64,000 nucleotides of DNA from Microbacterium terrisoli (GCF_030866805.1 NZ_CP133019.1:3561520-3625519); one strand, 5' to 3'; positions 1-8,652 are shown, counted from the first letter of the stretch. The notes: generated by a model not told the origin, from the sequence alone. A program made the numbers and translations.

Positions 1-468
1 AATCGGCACGACGAATTCCGGATGTGTCTCACAGAATCGGGCGCTCCGGCGATCTGGCCGGTGGTGCACCCCGCGTTCACGGTGTTCAACCCGCAGCGCG
101 AGACATTCTCGTGCGTGTGGGCGGAATACAACGCGGACTTCGGCGCTTTCCACGAGGCGGCGGCCGCGCTTCTCGCCGAACACAGCAGTGCAGCCGAATT
201 CTTTCCGCAGGGCGAGCTGCCCGCGAACGCGTTCGACGTGTCCAGTCTTCCGTGGGCCTCGTTCACCGGTTTCACGCTCGACATCCGCGACGCCTGGGAC
301 CATCTCGCACCGATCTTCACGCTCGGCCGCTACGTGCGACGAGGCGACCAGGTAGAGCTTCCCCTCGCCGTCCAGATCCACCATGCGGCCGCCGACGGAT
401 TCCATACGGCGCGACTCGTGAGCGAACTGCAGGAACTGCTCGCCCATCCGCACTGGATCGACCAGTAG
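1..468 (+). CDS. cat: Chloramphenicol acetyltransferase (CAT), 5' end outside the window
   Basis: This is the C-terminal 155 residues of a classical trimeric chloramphenicol O-acetyltransferase, which transfers acetyl from acetyl-CoA to the 3-hydroxyl of the drug. The frame is open from base 1, where it reads NRHDEFRM, matching the internal HxEFR block of the family, so about 60 residues lie upstream. Visible hallmarks are the VHPxFTVF segment, the ETFSCVWAEY segment, PWxSFTGF, and the catalytic HHAAADGFH motif near the end (family HHxxxDG, with the first or second His as general base). It ends 10 bases from the convergent HNH gene. Substrate specificity cannot be read from sequence alone; chromosomal CAT homologues in actinobacteria may have other roles. 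Confidence 0.88.
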   Translation, partial: NRHDEFRMCLTESGAPAIWPVVHPAFTVFNPQRETFSCVWAEYNADFGAFHEAAAALLAEHSSAAEFFPQGELPANAFDVSSLPWASFTGFTLDIRDAWDHLAPIFTLGRYVRRGDQVELPLAVQIHHAAADGFHTARLVSELQELLAHPHWIDQ

Positions 469-478
469 CGATGCGTGC

Positions 479-1840
479 TCAGGCGGCGGTGTAGCAGAAG
501 CGTGCGCGGCCGCCGAGGCGCGGGGTCTGCGCGGGGTCGACGGTCACTGGTGGGATGAACCAGACCTTGGCTTTCACGCCGTGGCCTCCGATGCGGATTT
601 CCCACCCGTTGTCGTGGATGCGGTGGTGACACGACTCGCACAGCAGCACGCCTTCGTCGATGTCGGTCTCTCCGTGATCTCGCATCCACCAGTTCAGATG
701 ATGCGCTTTGGTCATCCAGGGTGGCAGATTGCACATCGCGCACCCGCCGTCGCGTTCGACGAGCGCGAGCTGCTGCGGTCTGGTGAACAACCGCTTCTCT
801 CTGCCCCAGTCCATGACTTCGGACTCCCCGTCCAGGACGACCGGGATGATTCCCGCCGCCGCGACGTGGCGGGCTCTGGCGGGTGAGATCGGGGCGGTGA
901 TGCCGTCGATCTCGGCGAGCCCCGCACCCTCGGTGAGGGTCTCGAGGTCCATCCGCACCACGACGGTGGCGCCGGCCAGCGGCAGGTCTTTGTTCTTGCA
1001 TCCCAATGCGTGTTCGGCGAGGTGGATCAGCGCCTCAGCCTGCAGCTTCGGCACGTTGGGGCGGACGGCGTCGTCGTCACCGTGCGTGACGTCGTCCCGC
1101 TTGGAGCGGAACACGGCGGACACGAGCGCGTCGATCGCGACCTTGAAGGCAGCGCCGCGGGAGATCTCGATCTTGCCGTCGATGACGAGGAATCCGTCGC
1201 GTTCCAGAACGTGCAGGTACTCCGCGTCGCGCCGCTCGCGCTCGGTCGGCTCGACGCCGTCTTGATCGAGCCAGGCCTCACAGTGCGCGACGAGCTTGCG
1301 CAGCTGATCGAGCGTCAGTCCGGGCGCTCGCTCCACGAGGATCTGCTCGACGCGGTCGCGGTCCGAGGCCTTCGAGCGCATGGCGACCCTGTCGAGCATC
1401 GTGACGATGAGCCCTGCCGCCAACTGGCCGATTCGGCCGGCGCACACGCCTTCGGCCACGAAGGGATGCTTCGCGGGCAGCGGCTCGCCCGTGAGCGCCT
1501 GTCGTGGCGCGATCGCCCGGCCGACGGTGATCACCCGATTCGCCTCGCCCAGACCGATTCCGGTGACCGCGGCGATCATCGCGCCCGCGTTGCGGTACCC
1601 CTGCTGCTTCGCGAGCGAATCGGCGCCCCGTTCGCGGCGGGATTCCCGGTCGACTTCGGCGGCGACCTGCGCACGCACACCGTCGACCTGCCGGGTGACC
1701 GCGCCCAGCTGTTCCAGAGCCCACACCAGCTGCGGGCCGTTCAATTCGGATGCCGCACCCGCCGGCACGTCGTCGTCACCGGTCCACACCTGTCGCAGCG
1801 CGGCGACGGCGTCCTCGAGTCCGGTGAGCAGATCTTCCAT
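479..1840 (-). CDS. DUF222 / HNH endonuclease domain protein
   Basis: A 453-residue protein of the DUF222-HNH family, which is expanded in Microbacteriaceae and mycobacteria and often linked to mobile elements. The N-terminal two thirds is the alpha-helical DUF222 region. The C-terminus carries an HNH nuclease fold: CAMCNLP, then KAHHLNWW, then LLCESCHHRIHDNGW, giving the paired Cys zinc ligands and catalytic His residues. The start at 1840 is preferred over an upstream in-frame ATG because a TACTAT -10 element lies exactly 7 bases upstream of this ATG, the spacing of leaderless actinobacterial transcripts. The biological substrate of these proteins is unknown. Confidence 0.85.
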   Translation of the reverse strand: MEDLLTGLEDAVAALRQVWTGDDDVPAGAASELNGPQLVWALEQLGAVTRQVDGVRAQVAAEVDRESRRERGADSLAKQQGYRNAGAMIAAVTGIGLGEANRVITVGRAIAPRQALTGEPLPAKHPFVAEGVCAGRIGQLAAGLIVTMLDRVAMRSKASDRDRVEQILVERAPGLTLDQLRKLVAHCEAWLDQDGVEPTERERRDAEYLHVLERDGFLVIDGKIEISRGAAFKVAIDALVSAVFRSKRDDVTHGDDDAVRPNVPKLQAEALIHLAEHALGCKNKDLPLAGATVVVRMDLETLTEGAGLAEIDGITAPISPARARHVAAAGIIPVVLDGESEVMDWGREKRLFTRPQQLALVERDGGCAMCNLPPWMTKAHHLNWWMRDHGETDIDEGVLLCESCHHRIHDNGWEIRIGGHGVKAKVWFIPPVTVDPAQTPRLGGRARFCYTAA

Positions 1841-1847
1841 ACCTCCA

Positions 1848-1875
1848 ATAGTACAGATATACGCATTACAGTCAA
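1848..1875 (-). promoter_or_regulatory. Sigma70-type promoter of the HNH gene, probably leaderless
   Basis: On the minus strand TTGACT (1875-1870) is followed after 16 bases by TACTAT (1853-1848). Seven bases separate the -10 box from the ATG at 1840, so transcription would begin at or next to the start codon. A GGAGGT sequence directly abuts the ATG, too close to act as a normal ribosome binding site. Confidence 0.55.
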
Positions 1876-1966
1876 GAGATATCTTCGAGAGATTCGAATC
1901 TGTAGATAACCGATCCCGCTCCACGACTGGGGAGGAGGCGATGCGCTTCGAACATCACGCCGAATG

Positions 1967-2716
1967 TCACCCTCGCGAATCGAAGAACTCCCAGTGCCCC
2001 TCCGATACGACCTCGACGGCTCCGTCGACAACCGAGATCGCCGTCTGATCGTCGATCGCATACGCGGGTCCCGGCATCCTCGTCGCCCACTCCCGTGCGC
2101 GCTCGAGTGCGTTGTCCGGCCAGCCCGGGTAGTCCAGGTGCGGAAAGATCGAGAAGTCGACGACGCCGAGCGTCTCGTCGGACCCGTCCGGCCGCCAGTC
2201 CACGAACTCGCGGCCGATGCGGGGCGTCATGACCATGCTCCCCGCGCTCACTCCCACCCATACCGTGTCGGGCAACGCCGGGAGCATCCCGGCGAGCCCG
2301 GACCGCCGCATCCAGCCACCGAGATAGACCGCCTCGCCGCCGTCGACCAGCAGAACGTCCGCGTCGCGCACCCACGGCTGCCAGCGCTGCGGGTCGATGT
2401 CGGGCAGGGCCGTCAGCTCGAGCACGCCGATCGACGACCAGCTCAGATCACACAGGCCGCCGGCATCCGCCCACTGCCCCGCCGTGGACTTCCACACCGA
2501 TATCGGCGTGCACGCAGGCTGCCCCCACTGTGCTGTAGGGATGAACAGCGCGTTGGATTCGGCGAGTGGCTTGCCCAGCAGGCCGACGAGCCTGTCGTGG
2601 CAACCCCGGGGGCGAGTCGGCGCTCCGGTGGGGGACCCCAGCCTTAGAGTGTGCCGAGCCGGTTCGCCACACGCCGAGCCGGCCCACCACACGCCGATCC
2701 GGCAGAGAGCGAGCAT
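1967..2716 (-). CDS. Peptidase E-like (S51) protein with a replaced N-terminus
   Basis: Residues encoded from about 2599 downward match S51 dipeptidase / class I glutamine amidotransferase-like proteins. These have an LFIPTA strand, DVLLVDGGEAVYL, the nucleophile elbow GVSAGS, and the FPHLD histidine segment of the Ser-His-Asp/Glu triad. The first 15-20 residues expected in the family (an LLTSGG strand and a Thr/Ser-rich loop) are absent. Instead the open frame runs back through low-complexity sequence into a 20-bp direct repeat, with the first ATG at 2716. The upstream part has therefore probably been lost or rearranged, and the product may be non-functional although its catalytic core is intact. 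The gene is divergent from the SRPBCC gene, with only 3 bases between the two ATGs. Confidence 0.6.
   Translation of the reverse strand: MLALCRIGVWWAGSACGEPARHTLRLGSPTGAPTRPRGCHDRLVGLLGKPLAESNALFIPTAQWGQPACTPISVWKSTAGQWADAGGLCDLSWSSIGVLELTALPDIDPQRWQPWVRDADVLLVDGGEAVYLGGWMRRSGLAGMLPALPDTVWVGVSAGSMVMTPRIGREFVDWRPDGSDETLGVVDFSIFPHLDYPGWPDNALERAREWATRMPGPAYAIDDQTAISVVDGAVEVVSEGHWEFFDSRG
2651..2710. repeat. Three tandem 20-bp repeats
   Basis: Three consecutive 20-base units share the core GCCGAKCCGG: 2651-2670, 2671-2690 and 2691-2710. The last unit diverges in its second half. They lie exactly where the N-terminus of the peptidase E-like gene should be and immediately before the SRPBCC start codon. 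Confidence 0.8.
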
Positions 2717-2719
2717 CTG

Positions 2720-3157
2720 ATGACCGACGGATACACAGCAACGTCGACGATCGCGATCGACGCGCCGCGAGACCACGTCTGGGCGGTGCTCACCGACCCC
2801 GGCGCCACCAAGGAGTTCATGTTCGGCACCGAACTCGTCACCGACTGGGCCGTGGGCGGCCCGATTCGCTGGCGCGGCATCTGGCAGGGCAAGCCCTACG
2901 AGGATCACGGCATCGTCGTCGCGTTCGAGCCCGGCCGCCGCCTCGTCAACACTCACTTCAGTCCGTTGAGCGGCCAGCCCGACGTACCCGAGAACCACCA
3001 CACGCTGACGTGGACACTCGAGGACGGGGCTGCACAGGGTCAGACCGTGCTGACCCTGGCGCAGGACAACAATGCCACTCCCGATGCCGCCGCGCACTCG
3101 AAGGACATGTGGGACAGCCTGGTCGCCGCGGTGAAGGAGATCGCGGAGCGCGACTGA
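2720..3157 (+). CDS. SRPBCC (START/Bet v1-like, AHSA1 group) protein
   Basis: A 145-residue single-domain SRPBCC protein. It has the family N-terminal strand-helix pattern (TSTIAIDAPRDHVWAVLTDP), a central WxxGxPIRWRGIWQGKPYEDHG strand pair, and a long C-terminal helix ending DSLVAAVKEIAERD. The fold encloses a hydrophobic ligand pocket, and members act as co-chaperone-like, lipid-binding or toxin/antibiotic-resistance proteins, so no specific function can be assigned. The start at 2720 is chosen because the alternative upstream ATG at 2651 would translate the 20-bp repeats. It converges on the VWA gene, ending 8 bases before that gene's stop. Confidence 0.75.
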   Translation: MTDGYTATSTIAIDAPRDHVWAVLTDPGATKEFMFGTELVTDWAVGGPIRWRGIWQGKPYEDHGIVVAFEPGRRLVNTHFSPLSGQPDVPENHHTLTWTLEDGAAQGQTVLTLAQDNNATPDAAAHSKDMWDSLVAAVKEIAERD

Positions 3158-3165
3158 ACCGCCCG

Positions 3166-5208
3166 CTACCACCACCAGGATCGACCGCGCAGCATGCCCC
3201 CGAGGTCCTCGGGCGTGCCCGACCGTCCCGGCCGCGCCCCGAGATAGCTGTCGACGACGGCGCGACCGAGGTCGGCAAGTTCTGGGGCGACGACCCGGCC
3301 GTCGGCCCGAGCGGCCAACGCGTCGATGAACTGCGCCAGCGAGGGGTCATCGCCGAGGCGGAAGAACGTGGTCTGCGCGCCCATCCGCTGCACGGTATCG
3401 AGTTCGCGCACGGTGACGGCCACCGTGTACGGATCGGGCGGGTACGAGAAGAACACCTCGCCGTTCGGCTCGAGGTGCGCGGTGGGCTCGCCGTCGGTCA
3501 CGATCAGCAGCACCGGCTGCGCCGTCGGATGCCGACGGAAGTGCCGCTCGGCCAGCAGCAGCGCATGGTGCAGGTTCGTGCCCTTGTCCCACACGGCATC
3601 TTTCGCCGTGAGCTGCTCGATATCGACCACCTCGGCGTACCGCGAGAACGCGATCAGCTGCAGGTCGTCGCCGCGAAAGCGCGTGGAGATCAGATGGTGC
3701 AGTGCCAGCGCCGTGCGCTTCATGGGCACCCATCGGTCGTCCATCGCCATCGAGAACGACGTGTCCACCAGCAGCGCCACGGCGGCGGTCGTGCGCTGCT
3801 CGGTCTCGACGACCTCGACGTCGCGGGTGTCGAGCCGCACACCGTGCGAAGCGTCGCCGCCGGACGCGATCGTGCGCAGCACCGCGTTGGAGACCGTGCG
3901 TGGGATGTCCCACGGCTCGGTGTCGCCGTACGCCCATTCGCGCGTCGCACCGGTGCGGTCACCGGCCGCACCCGCGTTGCGCGTCTCGCGGCGCCCCGAC
4001 CGGGCCGATTGGCGGGTCGCGACATCCCACATCAACGCCCGCCCCAGCTGGCGCATCGCCTTCGGCGTCAGCCGCAGCGAGCCGTCCGAGGCCCGCTGCA
4101 GCATGCCGGTGTCGCGCAGCTGCTGCTCGAGATCGCGCAGAGCGCGGGCGTTCACGGCGGCATCGTCGCCGACCAGGCGGGCCAGCGCATCGAGGTCGAT
4201 GTCGTCCATGCGCGCGCCCGGGTACACCTGCCCCAGCTGCTCGGCGAGCGCATCGAGGTCGGACAGGTCCTGCATCACGCCTGTCGCCTCACCGAGCCCC
4301 ATCGGCTCGTCGCCGGAGAAGGATGCCGAACCCGTCCAGTCCTCGCCGGGTCGCAGCGCGCGCAGGTTGTCGTCCAAGAGCGAGAGCGACTGCATGAGCT
4401 CGGGGGAGCCGAACGCCTGCGCCGCCAGGTTCATCAGCTCGTCGCGCTGTTCGGGACTCATCGAGTTGAGCATCCGCTGCGCGGCCGCCGAGCGCTGCGC
4501 GAGAGCGTCCATGAGCTCGTCGAGATTCTGTGGATTCTCGGGGAACTGCGCGCCGTGCTTGCGCATGAACTCGTCGAAGTCAGCCTGGGTGTCTTCGCCG
4601 AGCCGACGCTTGTCGAGCAGGGCGTTCAGATCGTCGAGCATCTCGCGGATGGCCTGGCGATCGGCATCCGTCGCGTTCTCGAGCGCCTGCTTCATGCCCG
4701 CGAAGCGCTGATCGAGCAGCTCGCGACCGAGCAGCTCGCGGATCTTGTCGTAGTCGGCCCGTGCGGCGGGGCTCTGCCAGTCGTAATCGGCGAGGTCGTT
4801 CACCGCCGCGGCGGTGCTGGGCGGCAGGTTCTCGAGCCGCATCTCGGCGAAGGCCCGCGCGTCGTCGTCGAGCTGCACGTCGGTGGCGAGGCGCTTGCGC
4901 TCTTCGAGCACCGCTCGGTCCAGCAGCTGACGCACCTCTTGCAGGGTGCCGTCCAGGCGGTGCCTGCTCACCAGCTCGGCCCGCCGCTCGCGCACGCGGC
5001 GCGCCAGATCGTCGAGCCCCTGCCGGCCGGAACCCCCGCGGCGCAGGTATTCGCGCATCGCACGCTCGGCCGAGACGCCGGCCATCACGTCGGCGCCGAT
5101 CGCTTCGAGCGCCTGCTGCACGGGCACCGGCGGGGCCAGCGGATCGCCGCCGGAATACCTGCCGTACCGTGCCGTGTGCGCGGGCACGCGGTGGAAGCTG
5201 CGCACCAT
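3166..5208 (-). CDS. VWA-domain protein partnered with a MoxR/Mg-chelatase-type AAA ATPase
   Basis: A 680-residue protein with a long, charged helical N-terminal region and a C-terminal von Willebrand A domain. The metal-ion-dependent adhesion site is complete: DTSFS, a threonine in KGTNLHHA, and TDGEP. VWA proteins of this type act with AAA+ ATPases in chelatase or chaperone complexes that load metals or remodel partner proteins; the AAA partner is the gene immediately upstream (stop at 5278). The ATG at 5208 is preferred over one at 5262 because AGGAG sits at 5219-5215 with good spacing. No other cofactor-biosynthesis gene is nearby, so the target is unknown. Confidence 0.8.
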   Translation of the reverse strand: MVRSFHRVPAHTARYGRYSGGDPLAPPVPVQQALEAIGADVMAGVSAERAMREYLRRGGSGRQGLDDLARRVRERRAELVSRHRLDGTLQEVRQLLDRAVLEERKRLATDVQLDDDARAFAEMRLENLPPSTAAAVNDLADYDWQSPAARADYDKIRELLGRELLDQRFAGMKQALENATDADRQAIREMLDDLNALLDKRRLGEDTQADFDEFMRKHGAQFPENPQNLDELMDALAQRSAAAQRMLNSMSPEQRDELMNLAAQAFGSPELMQSLSLLDDNLRALRPGEDWTGSASFSGDEPMGLGEATGVMQDLSDLDALAEQLGQVYPGARMDDIDLDALARLVGDDAAVNARALRDLEQQLRDTGMLQRASDGSLRLTPKAMRQLGRALMWDVATRQSARSGRRETRNAGAAGDRTGATREWAYGDTEPWDIPRTVSNAVLRTIASGGDASHGVRLDTRDVEVVETEQRTTAAVALLVDTSFSMAMDDRWVPMKRTALALHHLISTRFRGDDLQLIAFSRYAEVVDIEQLTAKDAVWDKGTNLHHALLLAERHFRRHPTAQPVLLIVTDGEPTAHLEPNGEVFFSYPPDPYTVAVTVRELDTVQRMGAQTTFFRLGDDPSLAQFIDALAARADGRVVAPELADLGRAVVDSYLGARPGRSGTPEDLGGMLRGRSWWW

Positions 5209-5277
5209 CAGCCGCTCCTTGCCTCGCTGACGGGCGGATGCCGGAGGTACGCCGGATGCCACGGGTCGAGATTGCGC

Positions 5278-6687
5278 TCAGCCATAGACGGTCTCTCCCC
5301 CGGCGCTCTCTTTGCCGATCAGCCGTTCGAGGTAGAGCGATTCGAGCAGCAGCTCGAGGGCGCCGGCGCGCTCGCCCGGTGTGTGCGCATCGAGCCGGCC
5401 GGCGACCCGGTCGAACAGATCGGACTCCCCCAGCACGGGCATCGCGGCCAGCACGTCGGCAGCCGGCACCTGTTCGCCGGTCATGACCGTGGCGGCCGCC
5501 GGTCCCCCCGACCTGCCGTGCAGCGCATCCACGAGCACGGTGGCGTCGATGCCGCTCAGATGCGCCCGGGCGGTCTCGGCCACCGCCGTGCGCAGCAGAT
5601 GCTCGAGGATGGCCCGCTCACGCCCCTCCTCACCCGTCTCGAACTCGATCTTGCCGCCGAGCACGTCCACGGCCGTCTCGAGGTCGACGGGTCGGGCGAC
5701 GGCCTCAGGCTCGTGCTGCCGCGTCGCGCGGTGCAGTGCGGCCGCCGCGATCGTCTCGGCACCGGCGATCGCGAAACGCGCAGAGACCCCGGCGCGCTGG
5801 TCCACGGCATCCGATTCCCGAAGGTTGCGGGTGAACCGCGCGAGGATCTCGAGCAGGTACTCCGGCACATCGGCGACCAGCTCGGCCTCCTGACGGATCA
5901 CCGCCACCTCCTCGTCGATGGTGGGCGGGTAGTGCGTGCGGATCTCGGCGCCGAAGCGGTCCTGCAGCGGTGTGATGATGCGCCCGCGGTTGGTGTAGTC
6001 CTCGGGGTTGGCGGTGGCGACGATGAGCACGTCGAGGTCGAGGCGCAGCACATAGCCGCGGATCTGGATGTCGCGCTCCTCCATCACGTTCAGCAGCGAC
6101 ACCTGGATGCGCTCGGCCAGGTCGGGCAGCTCGTTGATCGCGACGATGCCGCGGTGGCTGCGCGGCACGAGCCCGTAGTGGATGGTCTCGGGGTCGCCCA
6201 GCGACCGCCCTTCGGCGACGCGGATCGGGTCCACGTCGCCGATGAGGTCGGCGACCGAGGTGTCGGGCGTCGCGAGCTTCTCGGCATAGCGCTCGGAGCG
6301 GTGGCGCCACGCGACGGGCAGGTCGTCGCCGAGTTCGGCGGCACGACGAAGGGATGCCGGTGTCACCGGCTGGTACGGATGCTCGCCGAGCTCGGACCCG
6401 GCGATGACCGGCGACCATTCGTCGAGCAGGCCGACGAGGCTGCGCAGCAGGCGCGTCTTGCCCTGGCCGCGCTCCCCCAGGAGCACGATGTCGTGGCCGG
6501 CGATCAGCGCCCGCTCCAGCTGCGGGATGACCGTGGTGTCGAACCCGTGGATGCCCGGCCACGGATCGGGTCCGTCGGCGAGCGCTGCCAGCAGGTTCTC
6601 GCGCAGCTCAGCGCGCAGCGGGCGATGCACGTGGCCCGATGCGCGCAGCTGACCGGTCGTGGTGATCTCGGGAGGCGATGAGGTCAT
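5278..6687 (-). CDS. AAA+ ATPase of the magnesium chelatase / MoxR class
   Basis: A 469-residue AAA+ ATPase. Walker A is GERGQGKTR at about residue 72. The sensor and arginine-rich segments are present in the central domain (NELPDLAERIQVSLLNVMEER, then LIVATANPEDYTNRGRIITPLQDRF, the typical Mg-chelatase-subunit-I block). It is transcribed with the VWA gene 69 bases downstream, forming a two-gene ATPase/VWA unit. Such pairs are known as chelatases, as CoxD/CoxE-type metallocentre factors, or as MoxR-type chaperones. The BchI-like ATPase and MIDAS VWA argue for the chelatase-like branch, but the substrate cannot be inferred. Confidence 0.85.
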   Translation of the reverse strand: MTSSPPEITTTGQLRASGHVHRPLRAELRENLLAALADGPDPWPGIHGFDTTVIPQLERALIAGHDIVLLGERGQGKTRLLRSLVGLLDEWSPVIAGSELGEHPYQPVTPASLRRAAELGDDLPVAWRHRSERYAEKLATPDTSVADLIGDVDPIRVAEGRSLGDPETIHYGLVPRSHRGIVAINELPDLAERIQVSLLNVMEERDIQIRGYVLRLDLDVLIVATANPEDYTNRGRIITPLQDRFGAEIRTHYPPTIDEEVAVIRQEAELVADVPEYLLEILARFTRNLRESDAVDQRAGVSARFAIAGAETIAAAALHRATRQHEPEAVARPVDLETAVDVLGGKIEFETGEEGRERAILEHLLRTAVAETARAHLSGIDATVLVDALHGRSGGPAAATVMTGEQVPAADVLAAMPVLGESDLFDRVAGRLDAHTPGERAGALELLLESLYLERLIGKESAGGETVYG

Positions 6688-6756
6688 GGGGAGAGGTTAA
6701 GCCGCGTGGGTCACGCATGGGCGGGTTTCACGGCATCCTCATCCGTCGGCTTGGCG

Positions 6757-7362
6757 CTACGCCGGGCCGAGCACGATCAAGCTCGCCGGAATCGAGCCCA
6801 GAGGCGACGTCGTCTCGAAGGAGGTGTCGGTGACGTCGACGATCCGCCATCGCTCTCCGAATGAGGCCACCGCCTCGGCCGGGGTCACTCCGGGAGGGCC
6901 CCAGGATCGTGCGGGGTCGGGCCGTACGGTCAGCAGCATGCACCGACCCGAGGGCGTGAGGACCCGCTCGGCCGATGCCGCATACCGGTGCCGGTCATGT
7001 GCGCCGAACATGTGGAACGTACCCGAATCGATCACAAGATCGGCGACCGCCTCGAGATCGGCGGGCAGGGACGCGGCATCCAGAACGTCGGCGACCTCGA
7101 ACTGGGCGGCGAGCCCGGCGGCCGCAGCCTTCGCCTGTGCCCGCGCGATCGCCCGCGACGAGATGTCGAGCCCGATGGCCCGCGCACCGCGCCGGGCGGC
7201 CAGCAGCGTCTGCTCGCCGGTGCCGCACCCGAACTCGACGACAGTGCCGGCCAGCTCGTCCGCTGCGGCGAGGAACGCCGGCTGCGGGCGGCCGATGTCC
7301 CAGGGCGGGGTGCCCAGGTAGGTGCGATCCCACCCCGCAGCGATCGGATTGCCGTCGACCAT
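6757..7362 (-). CDS. Class I SAM-dependent methyltransferase
   Basis: A 201-residue methyltransferase with the SAM-binding glycine loop VVEFGCGTGEQ (motif I), GLDISSRAIARAQ (motif II), and VADLVIDSGTFHMF around motif IV. It resembles small thiopurine/tellurite-type methyltransferases, which share an N-terminal PPWDIGRPQPAF block, also seen here. The start at 7362 is chosen because upstream in-frame sequence is arginine-rich and shows no family similarity. The substrate is not predictable. Confidence 0.8.
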   Translation of the reverse strand: MVDGNPIAAGWDRTYLGTPPWDIGRPQPAFLAAADELAGTVVEFGCGTGEQTLLAARRGARAIGLDISSRAIARAQAKAAAAGLAAQFEVADVLDAASLPADLEAVADLVIDSGTFHMFGAHDRHRYAASAERVLTPSGRCMLLTVRPDPARSWGPPGVTPAEAVASFGERWRIVDVTDTSFETTSPLGSIPASLIVLGPA

Positions 7363-7582
7363 GTTCTGACCGTAGTCCGACCGGAGCGGGGCGTATCGGA
7401 TCAGCCCACACGACGCTCCGGTCCGGCGAAGCGCCGCATCTCGTCGGCCGTGAGCCGCGCGCGACCGTGGACGCCGTGGGCGGTGTTGAACCCCGACGGA
7501 CTGTTCGCCGGGGGCCACTCGCTGCGCCGCGATACGGCGTCATGACCTCGCATCGCGGCGCAGCGTGAGCCCGGGCGGGTAC

Positions 7583-8602
7583 CTACTGAGCCGACCGCTC
7601 CGCAACCGGCCGGCGGCGCAGGCTCGCCGAGACGATCGACGGCGTGTCGTACTCCTGGTCCATCCGTCCGATTCCGGTGCCGGGCGCGACGATCGCGTCG
7701 ATCCGGTCCAGCACATCGTCGGAGAGGCTCACCTCCGCGGCGGCGAGCAGGTCGTCCAGCTGCTCGATCGTGCGGGGACCGATCAGCGCGGCGGTCACGC
7801 CGGGGTGGGCGATCACGAAGGCCAGAGCCATGTGGGTCAGCGACATCCCCGCCTCTTCGGCGAGCGGAATGAACTGCTCGACCGCATCGATCCGCCGCTC
7901 ATCCCGCAGTGCCGCGAACCTGCGCGTGCGGAGCAGGTCGCTCTCCTGTCCGCGGCGCAGCCGGCCGGTGAGCATGCCGCTGGCCAGCGGACTCCAGATC
8001 ACCGTGCCCATGCCGTAGCGCTGCGCGACCGGCAGCACCTCGCGTTCGATCGAGCGATCCAGTAGGGAGTAGTGCGGCTGCTCGCTGCGGAAGCGCTCGA
8101 GGCCCCGGCGCTGTGAGATCCACTGCGCCTCCACGATGTCGGATGCCGGCATGTCAGAGGTGCCGATCACCCGCACCTTCCCGCTGCGCACGAGATCCGT
8201 CAGCGCCGCGAGTGTCTCTTCGATGTCGGTGTCGGGGTCGGGGCGGTGCATCTGGTAGACGTCGAGATGGTCGGTCTGCAGGCGACGCAGTGAGTTCTCG
8301 ACGGCGGTCATGATCCAGCGGCGTGAGCCACCCCGGCGATTGGGGTCATCCCCCTGCGCCAACGCGAACTTCGAGGCGAGCACGATGTCGTCGCGGCGAC
8401 CCTTGAGCGCCCGGCCGAGCATCTCTTCCGAGTCGCCATAGGCGTCGACGGTGTCGACGAAGTTGATGCCGGCATCCAGGGCCCGGCCCACCATCGTGTC
8501 CACCTCGCGTTGATCTGAGTTGCCGAACGAGCTGAACATCATCGCGCCGAGGGCGAACGGTGAGACATGGATGCCGGTGCGGCCGAACGGACGATACTGC
8601 AT
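7583..8602 (-). CDS. Aldo/keto reductase
   Basis: A 339-residue NAD(P)H-dependent aldo/keto reductase with a TIM-barrel pattern. The catalytic tetrad is visible: Asp and Tyr in VDTVDAYGDSEE, Lys in LASKFA, and His in YQMHRPD. The C-terminal cofactor-binding block (ALIGPRTIEQLDDLLAA) is present. A GGAGGA ribosome binding site precedes the ATG at 8602. The gene is divergent from a TetR regulator, and its promoter overlaps a palindrome, so it is probably repressed by that regulator. The physiological carbonyl substrate is unknown. Confidence 0.88.
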   Translation of the reverse strand: MQYRPFGRTGIHVSPFALGAMMFSSFGNSDQREVDTMVGRALDAGINFVDTVDAYGDSEEMLGRALKGRRDDIVLASKFALAQGDDPNRRGGSRRWIMTAVENSLRRLQTDHLDVYQMHRPDPDTDIEETLAALTDLVRSGKVRVIGTSDMPASDIVEAQWISQRRGLERFRSEQPHYSLLDRSIEREVLPVAQRYGMGTVIWSPLASGMLTGRLRRGQESDLLRTRRFAALRDERRIDAVEQFIPLAEEAGMSLTHMALAFVIAHPGVTAALIGPRTIEQLDDLLAAAEVSLSDDVLDRIDAIVAPGTGIGRMDQEYDTPSIVSASLRRRPVAERSAQ

Positions 8603-8652
8603 GGTCTTCCTCCAAGATCACGGTCCCGCCGCTGAGCCGATATGCTCAGTGA

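Noticed and set aside
1..21. The opening bases resemble an EcoRI-adaptor cloning sequence
   Set aside because: They read in frame as NRHDEFR, the conserved internal motif of chloramphenicol acetyltransferase, so they are genuine coding sequence.
5217..5285. A 22-codon frame between the AAA and VWA genes, starting at the ATG at 5285 and ending over the VWA start
   Set aside because: Too short and without a ribosome binding site; it probably reflects the coincidental frame of the leader.
2566..6681. A 1371-residue open frame on the plus strand
   Set aside because: It is antisense to the well-supported VWA and AAA genes and consists of Arg/Gly/His-rich sequence; such long shadows are normal at this GC content.
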